From the NCBI GenBank assembly GCA_019055375.1, contig JAHQIW010003882.1, forward strand, positions 124,001 through 188,000: a DNA stretch of 64,000 nucleotides, written 5' to 3'. This document shows, in pieces, positions 21,939 through 32,342 of this stretch (its first letter is position 1; each line of letters begins with the position of its first letter). The notes beneath the pieces are model-generated. The model saw only the letters and a program-made list of their open reading frames with translations, ran no database searches and had not been told where the DNA came from. Source of the stretch: Parelaphostrongylus tenuis (lineage: Eukaryota; Nematoda; Chromadorea; Rhabditida; Metastrongylidae). A program made the position numbers and the translations under genes.

Positions 21939-22092
21939 GGCGTCGATATTGTAACGGGTTAGAGCACGCGCCTCTGATAAGGTAAAATAGGAGTTCGAAT
22001 CCCGCCTGACGCAGAAGTTCGGCTTATCACTCAACATCATTGGATATATTTGTAACTTATATCACCGCTATAAGGCGGTTAAATAAACAAAA
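21939..22092 (+). mobile_element. SINE2 copy (tRNA-derived, terminal hairpin)
   Basis: Best copy of the second SINE family. The tRNA-like head spans about 21939-22013 with an A-box-like 'gtaacgggttagagc' and a nearly canonical B box AGTTCGAATCCCG. The core is 'gcttatcactcaacatcatt'. The tail carries a hairpin ACCGC-tataag-GCGGT (about 22062-22077) followed by 'taaataaac'. Head and tail organisation matches 45431-45590. The acceptor stem does not pair well, so it is not a working tRNA gene. Confidence 0.8.
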
Positions 22093-24098
22093 ATTCTTGT
22101 TCTGCTTTTTTTTTCAGATCAACATCTTGACAATTTTTGAGAAAGAGAAGCAGTTATAGAAATTTGTGTGTGCCTTCTATGGTTCAATCTAACTTTTTCC
22201 TCACAAAGACTATTGTTTGGGAACTAAATCTAAGCAAACAATGAAATCGAATGGTCAGATTTTGTTAGTTCGTAATGCATGTGCGGCGGCAGCAAACATC
22301 AACGATCTGTTAAGAAACACCCATTTGGAAGCAGCCGAAAGAGAAGGATAAGTTTTTGAAAAACGAAAATATTTTCCTAGTAAAATGTTAGTTGAATGTC
22401 AAAGGTAGCATTTCTTTTGCAATGTACTCTTTGAAATTAGTGCGTGTCGTTCTAAGAGTGTACATGGTCAGTGGAGGAGATAGAAATTCGTACTGGTCGC
22501 CAAAAATGCATCCATGATAAGTTCATTCAAAATTAGTTTTAGTCTGGTCAAAAGGAAGAAATAAAGAGTCTAAAACCGACGCGTTAGTCCTCAGCTTCAA
22601 TGAACAATGTGAACACATGGGAACTTATGACCAAAGCTAGCATAATTTGATAGTCTGGTCTCTAGAAAAGACTTCTCAGCCCCATATGTTGCCTTTCGTA
22701 TTCATTTTATTTATGTGAAGCGCCTTTTTTTCTTTCTTTTTTTCTTTGTTTGTTGAAACAGGCTACTTCAGCTGTATCTTCCACGGCTACTATGCCAGTG
22801 TTGACGATAAAAATGACTGATTCGCCAACACTTCTATGTTGAGTAAGAAACCCGTGATCTGATAAATTGTCTTTGTAAGTAAACCGTGAATAGTCTGCGA
22901 CATACTAGAAATCTTTCGAAATCGTAATTTCTATATAACCACTCGAAATTAAAATGTATGGATGCCGACATCAGAATTTCTTAGTATTGTAAAAAGCAGA
23001 CTAAGCTGTAGGAAGCAAGTTGCGATTTTTCCAATAAAAGCTCTGGGCACCCGGTGCCATCCTGGAACACTGTAACGCTTTTCTGAGCCCTGCAGCATAT
23101 GAGTAATCAAGGTTTGTATGGGTCGTGGACGACTTAACGAATTCTTGAAGAATTTGGGCACTTTTTCACTATCTCAGATTTCTTCAAAAGTTGTTTCTAT
23201 ACAGATATGGGAAAATAGGAAATAAGCGATAAGGTGCGGAAAGCGAAAAGGTTATAGATACCGTGCAATAATACACACAGACGGCTGCTGGTTATATCAC
23301 GTCCCCAATCAATCAAAATTCACATATTTTGAGATCGTCAATTTGGTTCTGAAATTACCGAAAAAAGGCTACTCCTTATCCATGAGGACTAGCGTCAGCT
23401 TCTATAGTGAAGACTGAGAACGCTGTAGTAAATCTCAGGATTGTTAACAGAAGATACTCGAGGATGTTTTTGATTGTATTCGCGTAAAGACAAGAACCTG
23501 AATGGCAGTCAAGCCCCACAAAAAGTCCAGTAGTTTCGTAAATGGCGCATGCAAAAGAAGTATCCGGATAGAAGAACTGCTGCTTTTTTAACGGGTGAAA
23601 CTGAGTCACATTAGTAACCCAAAATATTTTCAAAATTGGATCGGCACTTTTAGGGATTCTAGAACTTCAAGCACATCATGTTCGATGATGTCAATTGTAT
23701 CAAAATTTTCGTTCTTGAGCGCTTGCTTTTAACTTACCCTTTTGAGATATGGAAATTTTTGAGAACCAGTTATGTGTACGGATCGATCACCTTTCCAGCA
23801 GCACATCCTCGTGAGAAAAAAAAATTGCAATCATCAATTGGTTTTTTTTTTTGCTCGATTAACAATATTCTATATTAATTGTGTAAATAACATTCCATTA
23901 AGCACAAGTGCGTTACTATGTGTGAAAATTACTATATCAAGTTGTCCGTCATTTGCACCTACATTCCTACATCTTTCGCATGTTAAGAATCCATTATAGT
24001 TTTCATTAGTTATGCGGATGCGCAACAATTCCTCAGCTAGTGAGTAAGATGCCACAAGCGAAAGATTTGCATCATCAGGTATTTGTACTAAGTTTCAG
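22093..24098. other. 2 kb without supported gene; pyrimidine tract
   Basis: Short open segments only (22949-23161 minus, 23376-23633 minus, 23678-23999 plus). A C/T run (TTTTTTTCTTTCTTTTTTTC) lies at about 22726-22745. Confidence 0.5.
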
Positions 24099-24347
24099 AT
24101 GCAAAACATTAATTCTTCCATTATTACAATGCTGGTTCACTTAAAGATGCCATATCCAAATATTCACTCCGTACGTTATACGCACCTTCCCATATGCGGT
24201 TTGTTCACATCACGCTGTACCCACGTTCTTGTAGGTTCCACCCGTATCCCAGGCTTATCAAGTCTTCCATCTCTACAGGACCCACAAATTGGCGCCCAAA
24301 ATGTCTGGAAGGATAGCACTACTAAAGTGACACGGCGCCAAGTCATA
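24099..24347 (+). CDS. Candidate exon, unknown family
   Basis: A 249-base open segment (83 codons) bounded by a good nematode-like acceptor ('ctaagtttcag' ending at 24098) and a donor 'gtaagt' at 24348, both in phase 0. It begins with ATG and encodes MQNINSSIITMLVHLKMPYP..., later HLPICGLFTSRCTHVLVGST and PQIGAQNVWKDSTTKVTRRQ. No domain recognised. Splice signals of this quality arise by chance, so support is weak. Confidence 0.25.
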
Positions 24348-24795
24348 GTAAGTTAGGAGGCCAGATTCGCATACAGTCATCTCTACGTTCATGGACTAAG
24401 GATTGATCGATTTAGAATGCCAATGCCTTTCTCCTTAAACTGCAAATCAGTATGGTTAAAGGTCTGTAATCACCCAATGGAAAATATATGTGAAATCAAA
24501 AGTTTCTCCTTAAGATGCCTCAAGCGACGACCTCCTAAGATTATGCGAATTTTCTGATTTCTCACTGTGTAGCTTACACCGGAAGTGAATGAGAGGACCT
24601 TGTAGGAGCCAACTAGGAAAATAAATGGTTTACAGACGGGACTAATTCCTATAATAGTTTAAGACCATTTGTACCACCAGTGAAAACCTATTCAAGAGTT
24701 GGTAAAGATTTTTCAAAACTTTATCTACAAAAACCTTCAAATTGAAGTAAAAAGGGAGGTTTTTCTTTTCTCAAAAATAACGAGAATCACCTTTT
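24348..24795. other. No recognisable gene
   Basis: Only short frames (a 66-aa plus-strand segment begins at 24699). Nothing shared with other parts of the window was seen. Confidence 0.45.
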
Positions 24796-25215
24796 TTATA
24801 CTAAAATTTTATTTACAACATACCGATCAATATCGTGCAAAATCACATCGTCAAGAGAACAAATGCAACGAATTCCACATTGATGGGCTTTTAGAATAGA
24901 TATAGACAAAAACGGTATAAAAAGTAATAAACTGAATAAAACTGAAAAATGATCGCTATCAATGGATAGGAACGACGGGTATGGACTGGTAATAAAATGG
25001 CAATGGGTTGATTTAATCGCAAAAAACCCGTCGTAAATGGGCTTTTTTACGTGCAACATTGACTGATTGACGGTCGGCGGACGGATGAAATGAACAACGG
25101 CAGCCGTCGATGGATTAACGCTGTCGAGCTGATGAGGACGGCTTTTCATGAAGATTCGAAAAACAACAGCACCAATCCGACGACAATGAACAAAACGAAC
25201 ACGCAAAGCGCACAA
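24796..25215 (-). CDS. Hypothetical open frame, 139 codons
   Basis: One of the longest frames in the window that does not overlap a recognised element. The peptide has a basic N-terminal part (MCALRVRFVHCRRIGAVVFR), a His/Pro-containing middle, and a hydrophobic stretch (FSVLFSLLLFIPFLSISILK) that could span a membrane. No known domain. In AT-rich DNA the plus strand contains many TAA/TGA-like triplets that leave the minus frame open by chance, so this may not be a gene. Confidence 0.2.
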   Translation of the reverse strand: MCALRVRFVHCRRIGAVVFRIFMKSRPHQLDSVNPSTAAVVHFIRPPTVNQSMLHVKKPIYDGFFAIKSTHCHFITSPYPSFLSIDSDHFSVLFSLLLFIPFLSISILKAHQCGIRCICSLDDVILHDIDRYVVNKILV

Positions 25216-26189
25216 AACGCTAACCTAAAAAACTGACATTTATTTAGCTTGAAGATCGCTCAATTTGAGAATGATTCGGGTACACAACGGAACAGAAACA
25301 ATCTACCATAGCTTGGTAAAAAACGACGCAACTGTAGAGAATGAAAGGATTCCTCTATTTTCCATTTATCAGTGTTTTGTGTGATGTAAGGTGGTGGTAT
25401 TGAAGCTATGGTTGGATCTCGCGCTCCTCAAAATCATCGCCTCAGAGTGGGCAAACTGGCAGCTTTTTGGAAGGTTAGAGATGTACACTAAACTGATACA
25501 CTGGGATAACCCTGTAAGCCTAAAGGCCATATATAATACACTCACCTACTTTAATGATGCGTAATCGAGTCGAATAAATAATGCATTCCTATGAGATTGA
25601 TCAATGCCGAGCGCTTTATCCAAAGTCCTTATGTAATTTATGCCTATATCCCTACATCGCTTTATGCGCTCACCCACAGCTTTGAGGCAAAGAATGTCTA
25701 TTGTAGCAAGTAGCTAGAATACTTGTTCAATGAGAAAACAATTTGCGATGATCGCGTACTTGTTTACACTTGGGTGGATCTTACTGTAGATCCTATTGAA
25801 TATCATCGCTCTAAACTGCTATCGCCTACGGTGACGATCAGTAAACTATTCTAAATTTACGTTTATGTAAATAACTTGTTTTTATTCTAGATGGTCATTA
25901 ATCCTACGAACATAACTATATTCAGGTGGTGTATTCTTTTGTGTAGCACCGATTATGCATACCTTTCTTTCTGCTAGACAATTGGCCATGCCTGCAATCA
26001 AGACTGAGAGATACAAGGATTGGCGCTTAGAACGCTTCCAACAAATAGAGTCCAGTGTCCCTCTGGAAGAGACTGGCAATGTACCCGTAAGTACCCAGCT
26101 CCAACGTTCAAAACTAGCAAGCTATATATCAGGTATTGAAAGCTGCACAAAGTAGAGAAAATGAACCTCATTTCTCTGACCCTAAAAGA
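25216..26189. other. Unassigned; one small exon-like segment
   Basis: A segment at 25978-26086 has a pyrimidine-rich acceptor ('tttctttctgctag') and a donor 'gtaagt' and reads AIKTERYKDWRLERFQQIES in the open frame. It is only 109 bases long and lies just upstream of RTE copy 2, so it may be an exon, element leader sequence or chance. Confidence 0.3.
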
Positions 26190-28720
26190 ACCCCGATGCG
26201 GCAGCGTGGGAAAGGACAAGTACGCTGAGGCTGCTAGAATCTCGGAGCCATGCTAAGCTGTCGAAATCTCGACGGACTAAGATGACGATCTGTATCTCCA
26301 TCTGTAAAACAGGAACGCTTGCATACGCATTCTCCATTGAAGACCTAATAACGCAAACAATGAGATAAAGTACGACGTTACCGGCCTGGTATAAACGGGA
26401 AGACGCCAATCATTTCACGCTGTGTATCACATTGGAAAAGAACAATTTCTTAAAACATGAGATTGCAGAGGTGCTGACGGCGTTGGCATTCTCATTAGAA
26501 CGAGTTTGACCATGGGTATCAGAATATCCGAATCGGCCGATAACGGCTGAAACAATCCGAATCAATGACCATTTTCGTTGTTTACGTATCGACATCCACC
26601 TGTGACGAATACAAAATGATAACGTTTTATACTTACTGAGAAGAGATCTATAAAGGATCATACACATTTCAAGGACGCATTTGGAGATTTCTACGTGGAA
26701 ACTGAAGCCACAACAACGCTTGGAGAATGACGCTCTGGAACATATGCACATCAAAATGGAACGAAATGGGTGAGAAGCGTCCTGAAATTATCATAACGAC
26801 CAAATCCACCAATGGTAGCTTACAATTCTAGAAGCAACACCACAGCGGTAGACGTGGGGAATCTTCCAACAGAAGCTACCATAGCGAAGTAGACAAGATT
26901 TTAGTTAATAGAAAGCCGTCATTGACGATGTCGTTGTTCCAAAGCTCTACATAGGATTCAACCATCACCTTCCAACGCGCAACATCGCGCAACGTGATTT
27001 TTCACAAAAAGAGAATAGACCTGCTGAGTTCAAAAGCAAAATCCCAAAACTACCAATAACTAGTTTTAATCGAATCACGGTCGTCATTAACACTATCGGC
27101 AAAGAATACGACTAGCTCATTCAACATCTCCACGCCAACGCTGTGACACCGTGAGTCCAAAAGCCACGAAGAGATTATTGTTTTTGAAAACACTCGAGCT
27201 AATGCGCTAGCGTGAATTTTCGCAAATCACAGGATTTCGCCAACTCACATTCCATCCCATTCCACCTTATTGAAGCAGTGCAAAGAAGAGATAAAAGAAT
27301 ATCTTGAGGAAGAATAACACCAGGTATGATTGAAACTGTGAAATTTGAGAAGAGCATTTGCAAAGCCTATTCAGGTTTTGCCAAATGCAAAACTAAGATG
27401 ACTGCACTCAGACTTCTCAACAGAGCAGTTACAGCTTCTCTAGAGGCGATGAAAAAAAACGTCTACGACTAGTTATTGGATCTCTCCAATAGCCACGTCC
27501 CCCGACACTTATTTGAAATAGAAGTGGGCAAACATGTAATTTTCAGAGTTCTCTTTTTCAGAATCCAACGCTACAGCTAAAATCTAACAATGCTTCCAAC
27601 AGGGTGAGATCTGAGACCTGAACAATTGAATAGCCTTCCACCAGTTCTTATCGACATACTGGATCGGCTCCTGAAACGTTCCTTATCAAAATACAAGTTC
27701 CCAGTAGTGGAAAACCAGCAAGACCGTGTCATTGTTCAAAAGGAAGACGTTAAGACAACTATCGCTTGATCTGCTTGCTCTTCGTCATCAAACAAACTCT
27801 TCATTCAAAGCAGTCCTAAACTCAATTGACATAGTACTCAACGAGGAACAGCCATGCGAACGAGCACACGCGTCTGAGAAGCGCTTAGTACTGTAGATCA
27901 AATTCATATGATGAAAAAATTAAATGGATCCACAAAAGTACAAAAAACCTCCCTCTCTCACTTTTATCAATTTGAGAAAGACCTTTGACTCACACCTTCA
28001 CATTCGACTGATATTGTGAACCTCGCTCAAAACATTATCTAATCTGATAACGTATCTTGAGCCATTCACGAGGTTTTTTTATGGCAATTATAGATTGCTA
28101 GCCACTTGTTTCGACATTAGAGCCTCATCATTAGCACCGTACCTCTCGTCTGAGCCAATCCCTTGCGAGACAAAATACCTTTGATTCAGTTAAATTCAAG
28201 AAGTCGTAGAAGCTCTGAACAGTGATAGCATCCCCGCTACACAAGTGTATACAAAGATTTCACATTTGAAATTTCAGTATTCTGAAAAGAGTTTATCGAC
28301 AAGGGAATATCACCTTGTCAATGTAGTTCACTACCACTCTCGAAAACTTCAACTTCATGCAAACACCGAGATTGGAAAAGCTGAAAGTGAAATTCAGCGA
28401 TCGACAATCACATCGTCTTCGTTTTAGTGACGACGTCGTTCCTATAATACCAAACATCAGCCACAGAAAACGAATGCTGACCAATTTTGGTAGCGCTTGT
28501 GGAAGATCGGTCTCCAACCAAGTTTCACCCAATTGGTGTTTATGAGGAGCGGACTCGTTTCCAGTGCCACATTCACGCTCAAAGGAATGACAAGCTCCAG
28601 ATGCTCTAGTTACTTCTAATCAGGTCGAAAAGTTAGTACGCTGCGCTAATTAGCCCTACAGTTGAGCATGTGAAGCGGACGGCTCGGAAAACATCTAAGT
28701 GCATCAAAGATGTACCCATC
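26190..28720 (+). pseudogene. RTE-type retrotransposon copy 2, near full-length, decayed
   Basis: More complete than copy 1. A leader region (from about 26196) precedes an ATG at 26282 reading MTICISICKTGTLAYAFSIE, the start of the apurinic-type endonuclease. Then come RRRQSFHAVYHIGKEQF near 26405, a GVGIL-RTS block near 26480, and VPKLYIGFNHHLP near 26937, where the catalytic SDH box of such endonucleases has become FNH. The linker (CKEEIKEYLEEE near 27283) and reverse transcriptase follow: PEQLNSLPPVLIDILDRLL near 27617, LTFINLRKTFDS near 27956, VVEALNS near 28205 and LRFSDDVVPIIPN at 28417-28455 (FSDD catalytic box). Numerous stops and frameshifts. A 184-bp insertion splits the palm region. 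Confidence 0.85.
27993..28176. mobile_element. 184-bp insertion inside RTE copy 2
   Basis: ACCTTTGACTCA (27981-27992) and ACCTTTGATTCA (28177-28188) flank the insert and both encode the 'FDS' of the RTE palm region, so the ancestral protein sequence is duplicated around it. This is the signature of a transposition event. Inside, 'ctcaaaacattatc' (28026-28039) and 'gataacgtatcttgag' (28045-28060) form an imperfect hairpin. Family unknown. Confidence 0.65.
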
Positions 28721-29084
28721 AATACATATCTGTGAGGATCCCCGCCATTTTCTTATCTAATTCGCTTCTTCTCAATTGTCCTCCACAAACTTCTCCAAAG
28801 ATTTCGCTAGGGCATCCCCATGCAAACTATAAGCATCAATATTCACATTCCTTCCATCCTCCCTCACCCCACTTCCCTCTCCCTCCTTTATAAGTTAGAA
28901 CTACGTAATTTTAGAGCTCGTATAATATTCATATGGAACACTTTAGAATCGGAAATTGGATAAAGCGTTGGAAATTGATCAGTTAATTTTTAGGTGTGCA
29001 CCATTCATTTGACTCTATTCGTAGTCATTACCTTTCAATCATCTTTCTTTGAACCTCACTATAAACATTCAATTTATTCTGATA
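28721..29084. other. Spacer with pyrimidine-rich tract
   Basis: Positions about 28846-28890 are almost pure C/T (CCTTCCATCCTCCCTCACCC and onward), which could form triplex or, on the other strand, G-rich structures. The rest is featureless. Confidence 0.5.
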
Positions 29085-29375
29085 GAACGTTTTAAGAGTT
29101 TCGAGGTTGATACGTCAGTGGCATACGGGTGCTCGGCGGTATCGCCCACCTCGTTAGAGCCAGACGCCCCACCATATTGCATGTTTTTTAACGAGGTTAA
29201 TCTAGTCGATTGGAAGGTAATGTCTGCATATGCACCACCAGCCGTAAGCCATCTACTGAAAACAACGGTAATAACCACAGTCAAACACTATCACCAAAAA
29301 CGACTGTTGAGGCGGGCAATACCGTCGAGACGTAAGTAAGCCACTGACGTACCGACCTCGAAAAGACTTATAATA
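29085..29375. mobile_element. MITE-like element with ~65-bp terminal inverted repeats
   Basis: The left end (29097 on: 'gtttcgaggttgatacgtcagtggc') and the complement of the right end (29367 back: 'gtcttttcgaggtcggtacgtcagtggc') match, and the match continues through 'cggcggtatcgcccacctcg' against 'gacggtattgcccgcctc'. Total length about 290 bases. Open frames of 96 aa (plus) and 71 aa (minus) inside simply reflect the element. No target duplication could be fixed with certainty. Probably a non-autonomous DNA transposon. Confidence 0.7.
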
Positions 29376-30370
29376 TTTTCACAGTCTATTCTTAGTATCA
29401 TCAGAATTTTTGAATACATAATTGTTTTCTCTAGTGAAATAGCAAGCTTACTAATAAAACAAATTAATATATTCATTTTCTTGAACGAAAATGGTAAGAA
29501 TATACCCTAGACGTGTAACCGAAGTAAAGATTGCGCTTCTATGAACTTCCAACTATTGTGAAAACGCTCCCACGAAATAATAATGAATAGGATGTCTAAA
29601 AAATCCGCTGCTTTCATTTTGATAGCTAAAGTTGATAGAATCGCTTTGAATGAGAAAATTTGTGAACGCACCGACTATGCACTCGATCCATCCATGTCAA
29701 CTTTTGCGATATTGGTGGCGGTGTTGCCGGAAAAGTGAAGGATTGCCTTAATATCTAGACTTTTCCACAAAAAGGATTTCCACTTCTTTTTTATTCAGAG
29801 TATAAAATGGTAGTCAAATGGAGCTTTTGACTACTTAGACATAGCAAAGCCCAACTCCACTCATATAGTCATAGAGCTGACTAGATACATCTCAGGTTTC
29901 ACGAAGTTGATTCAAGATCCAAATGAGCAATATTCCTGACATTGGCATAAATGATAGGGACATAATTGAATTTATCGTAATAACATGAATATTATATTGT
30001 CCATTAATGATAGAGAGATGAAATATTGAAGTAATTTTCTAGGCAAATTGCGAATAAAGCTTTCGCGATTTGCTTGAACTTTTTGTAACTAGCTATAATG
30101 GGTAGCTTTTTTTTTGCTAAATAAAACTTAAGAGTTCCCAGCTTGGATCGTTTTCTTTTATGAAACATTTTCTACGCTTTACACCATAGCCAATTTTAAA
30201 ATTACCCTACAGCTTTTTCTATGCGCTTTGGAATAGTGACATGAAATGATTTCTTATTCTACACTCTCGGTAAGACCGGCAATAAGTTAATATGAAATAC
30301 TATTTCAACGCAAAAGCACGGCATGCTTTGGGTACAATGGATCTCAAACAAGAATAATAACCATTTTCAG
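29376..30370. other. AT-rich sequence upstream of exon-like segment
   Basis: No recognisable gene. Ends in a strong splice acceptor-like 'ccattttcag' (30361-30370). Confidence 0.4.
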
Positions 30371-30550
30371 TTAAAATTCCCTGGAGACCATGAACGTCGA
30401 TTCCACTCCAAAGGCAGCACTCCAATTCCATTTAAGAAGACATTACCCGATCTACCGATTCTCGATATTCAATACATAGGAAATAAAAGCGCACCTCGAT
30501 CCGGATATCGTGATGTCGAAATCGATGCTGTCATCATCACTCATCTTTGA
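30371..30550 (+). CDS. Candidate terminal exon, unknown family
   Basis: Preceded by CCATTTTCAG, close to the nematode acceptor consensus, and open for 59 codons to TGA at 30548-30550. The peptide looks protein-like: LKFPGDHERRFHSKGSTPIP, then PFKKTLPDLPILDIQYIGNK, then RSGYRDVEIDAVIITHL. Codons use C/G in third position more than the surroundings. No family recognised, and no upstream exon or close polyadenylation signal was identified. It could also be a fragment copied into this region. Confidence 0.35.
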   Translation, partial: LKFPGDHERRFHSKGSTPIPFKKTLPDLPILDIQYIGNKSAPRSGYRDVEIDAVIITHL

Positions 30551-32018
30551 TTTTCATCACATTTGTGATGTAATTAGAAATCTGCAAAGAAAGAAAAAAA
30601 ATGTACGAAAAAAGCAAAAGAAGATAAGAAACGGAAAGATGTGTAGTTGTGGAAAAACGAATAATTATGTGAACACCTATAAAACATCAATAGTCATTTT
30701 AGCAAAAATGTTGCTAAAAAAATCGGTATTACTAAAAGAAACTGCAGTCTCCTCGTTCACATATAAACCTAAGTCCAAACTTGAGCATAGGCGTAGGCAA
30801 AAGTCCAAGTATGGGCCTTTGCGCAGACATAATTACTCATGAATGGAAAAAGATTCAATGATTGAGAGACTGAATGGAAAGAATTTCACTGGAATCATTG
30901 TGGATGATCTCAAAGATTGAGAAAAGTTCAGAAAAGGTATGGGATAACCAAACATCTAAACAGTAAAGGCTTCACGTAGCGTAGAGCTATTTGGAGCGCT
31001 TGGAGAATGAACGGTTAAATAAAATCACGATGAACGGTGAATTTCCACGCAGGAATGCAAATTCGTTTTGAATTTTTCATATTTTACCAAATCGTTCTTG
31101 CACAAATTCAATTTATCAAAGAAATATGGAAAACATTTGTTGCCAACGAAAGCAGCTGTCACGCTATTGGCTATGTAGATTTATGTAATGGTTGTGAAAA
31201 TAAATGAAAGACACGGTGCTTATGAAAAAAGACTTTATGTTCAGCCCAGATATGAGCTCTTTTGATATTTCTATCAATTTAATATTTGATGTTTTTGTTT
31301 TCTTCAAAGTTGTTTCATCTTACTTGATTGTCCACAGGTGGTTATTGTCGCGATATGGGTGTTTGGCGCGGCATGTTTGAGAGAGTGAGGTGGAGCACCA
31401 CTCGAATGGAAACACTCCCTGATAATGCCCTTATGTACAGGACGAAAGTTGATCAGCTGTCATATAGTCTGACCTCCTTTTTGGCATAATGCATTCTGCA
31501 GTAAACAATACTAGTAGAACACTCACATCAAGTGTGGACCATCGATTAACTAGGCCCTGAGGATGACGAGGACGGCGAAGCATTAGTCGAATGAAAAGTT
31601 CCTATACAAACCTCCTATAAGCACAATAATGTGGAGATTTATTAATCCTTACGTTTGAAAATGGAGGGCGGTTTTTAAAATATTGCAAGATTGATTGCCA
31701 CCTAATGAGAAACCGAGTGATATGGGAAGCATTGATAGGCGATTATTTTTGGTAGCGACAACAGATCCTGTATAGAAGAGCCCCACCTAATGAAATTCTT
31801 CATTTGTATAGGCTCCTTTCTAGAGGATTCGACTCGAAGCGACTACAAAGAACGTAATCGCAAGTACGAAAGACAGAAAAGATGAAATTATCCGAAGACT
31901 CACGTTTCATAATGAACAACGTACTTGAAGGAAACGTTTAGGGCAGTAATTAGAGCTGTTTTGCGATGCACACCTCGCTGCATGTTCGATCCCATCTTCT
32001 TGGCAAGCCAGGTCTTTC
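30551..32018. other. No supported gene
   Basis: A Lys-rich open segment (30510-30842, 110 aa) arises from A-rich sequence ('aaagaaagaaaaaaaatg') and is probably not coding. No repeats recognised. Confidence 0.5.
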
Positions 32019-32029
32019 AATTAGCGGAT

Positions 32030-32331
32030 GGAGGATAAAAGGGAAAGCTCTCGGCGTTGATCAAGCCCTGAGGATGCGGCATGTATTCGTCTTCAATTTT
32101 TAACTTCGTTTGAGGTGATTAAATGTATATCTGGTCTTTACAATGACTCACGGTGGCCTCCTGCTGAATCGAGTCAGTGCTGTTTATCCTCTCCGACAAA
32201 TCTGAGACCAGTCCGGTACCAATTTACGGACCCCAGAGGGATGGATGCTTGGTGAGCCATGAGCACGAGATCAAACCATTGACCTCGTGTGCGACGCAGA
32301 GTACCTGTAACAACTGCGTCACATGCGCTCT
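32030..32331 (-). mobile_element. SINE1 copy with target-site duplication
   Basis: Minus-strand SINE1, complete from tail ('gaaagctctcggcgttgatc') to tRNA-like head ('caactgcgtcacatgcgctc'). Flanks AATTAGCGGAT (32019-32029) and AATCAGCGGAT (32332-32342) are an 11-base duplication with one mismatch. Confidence 0.85.
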
Positions 32332-32342
32332 AATCAGCGGAT

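Noticed and set aside
25129..25161. Hammerhead-ribozyme-like CTGATGA followed by GAAA after about 22 bases
   Set aside because: The stem between the two boxes forms at most three weak pairs, and no stems I and III with a cleavage triplet could be drawn. Chance match of two short boxes.
30510..30842. 110-codon Lys-rich open frame
   Set aside because: Generated by A-rich sequence; composition is that of poly-A-like DNA, with no domain and no splice context beyond the overlapping exon-like segment.
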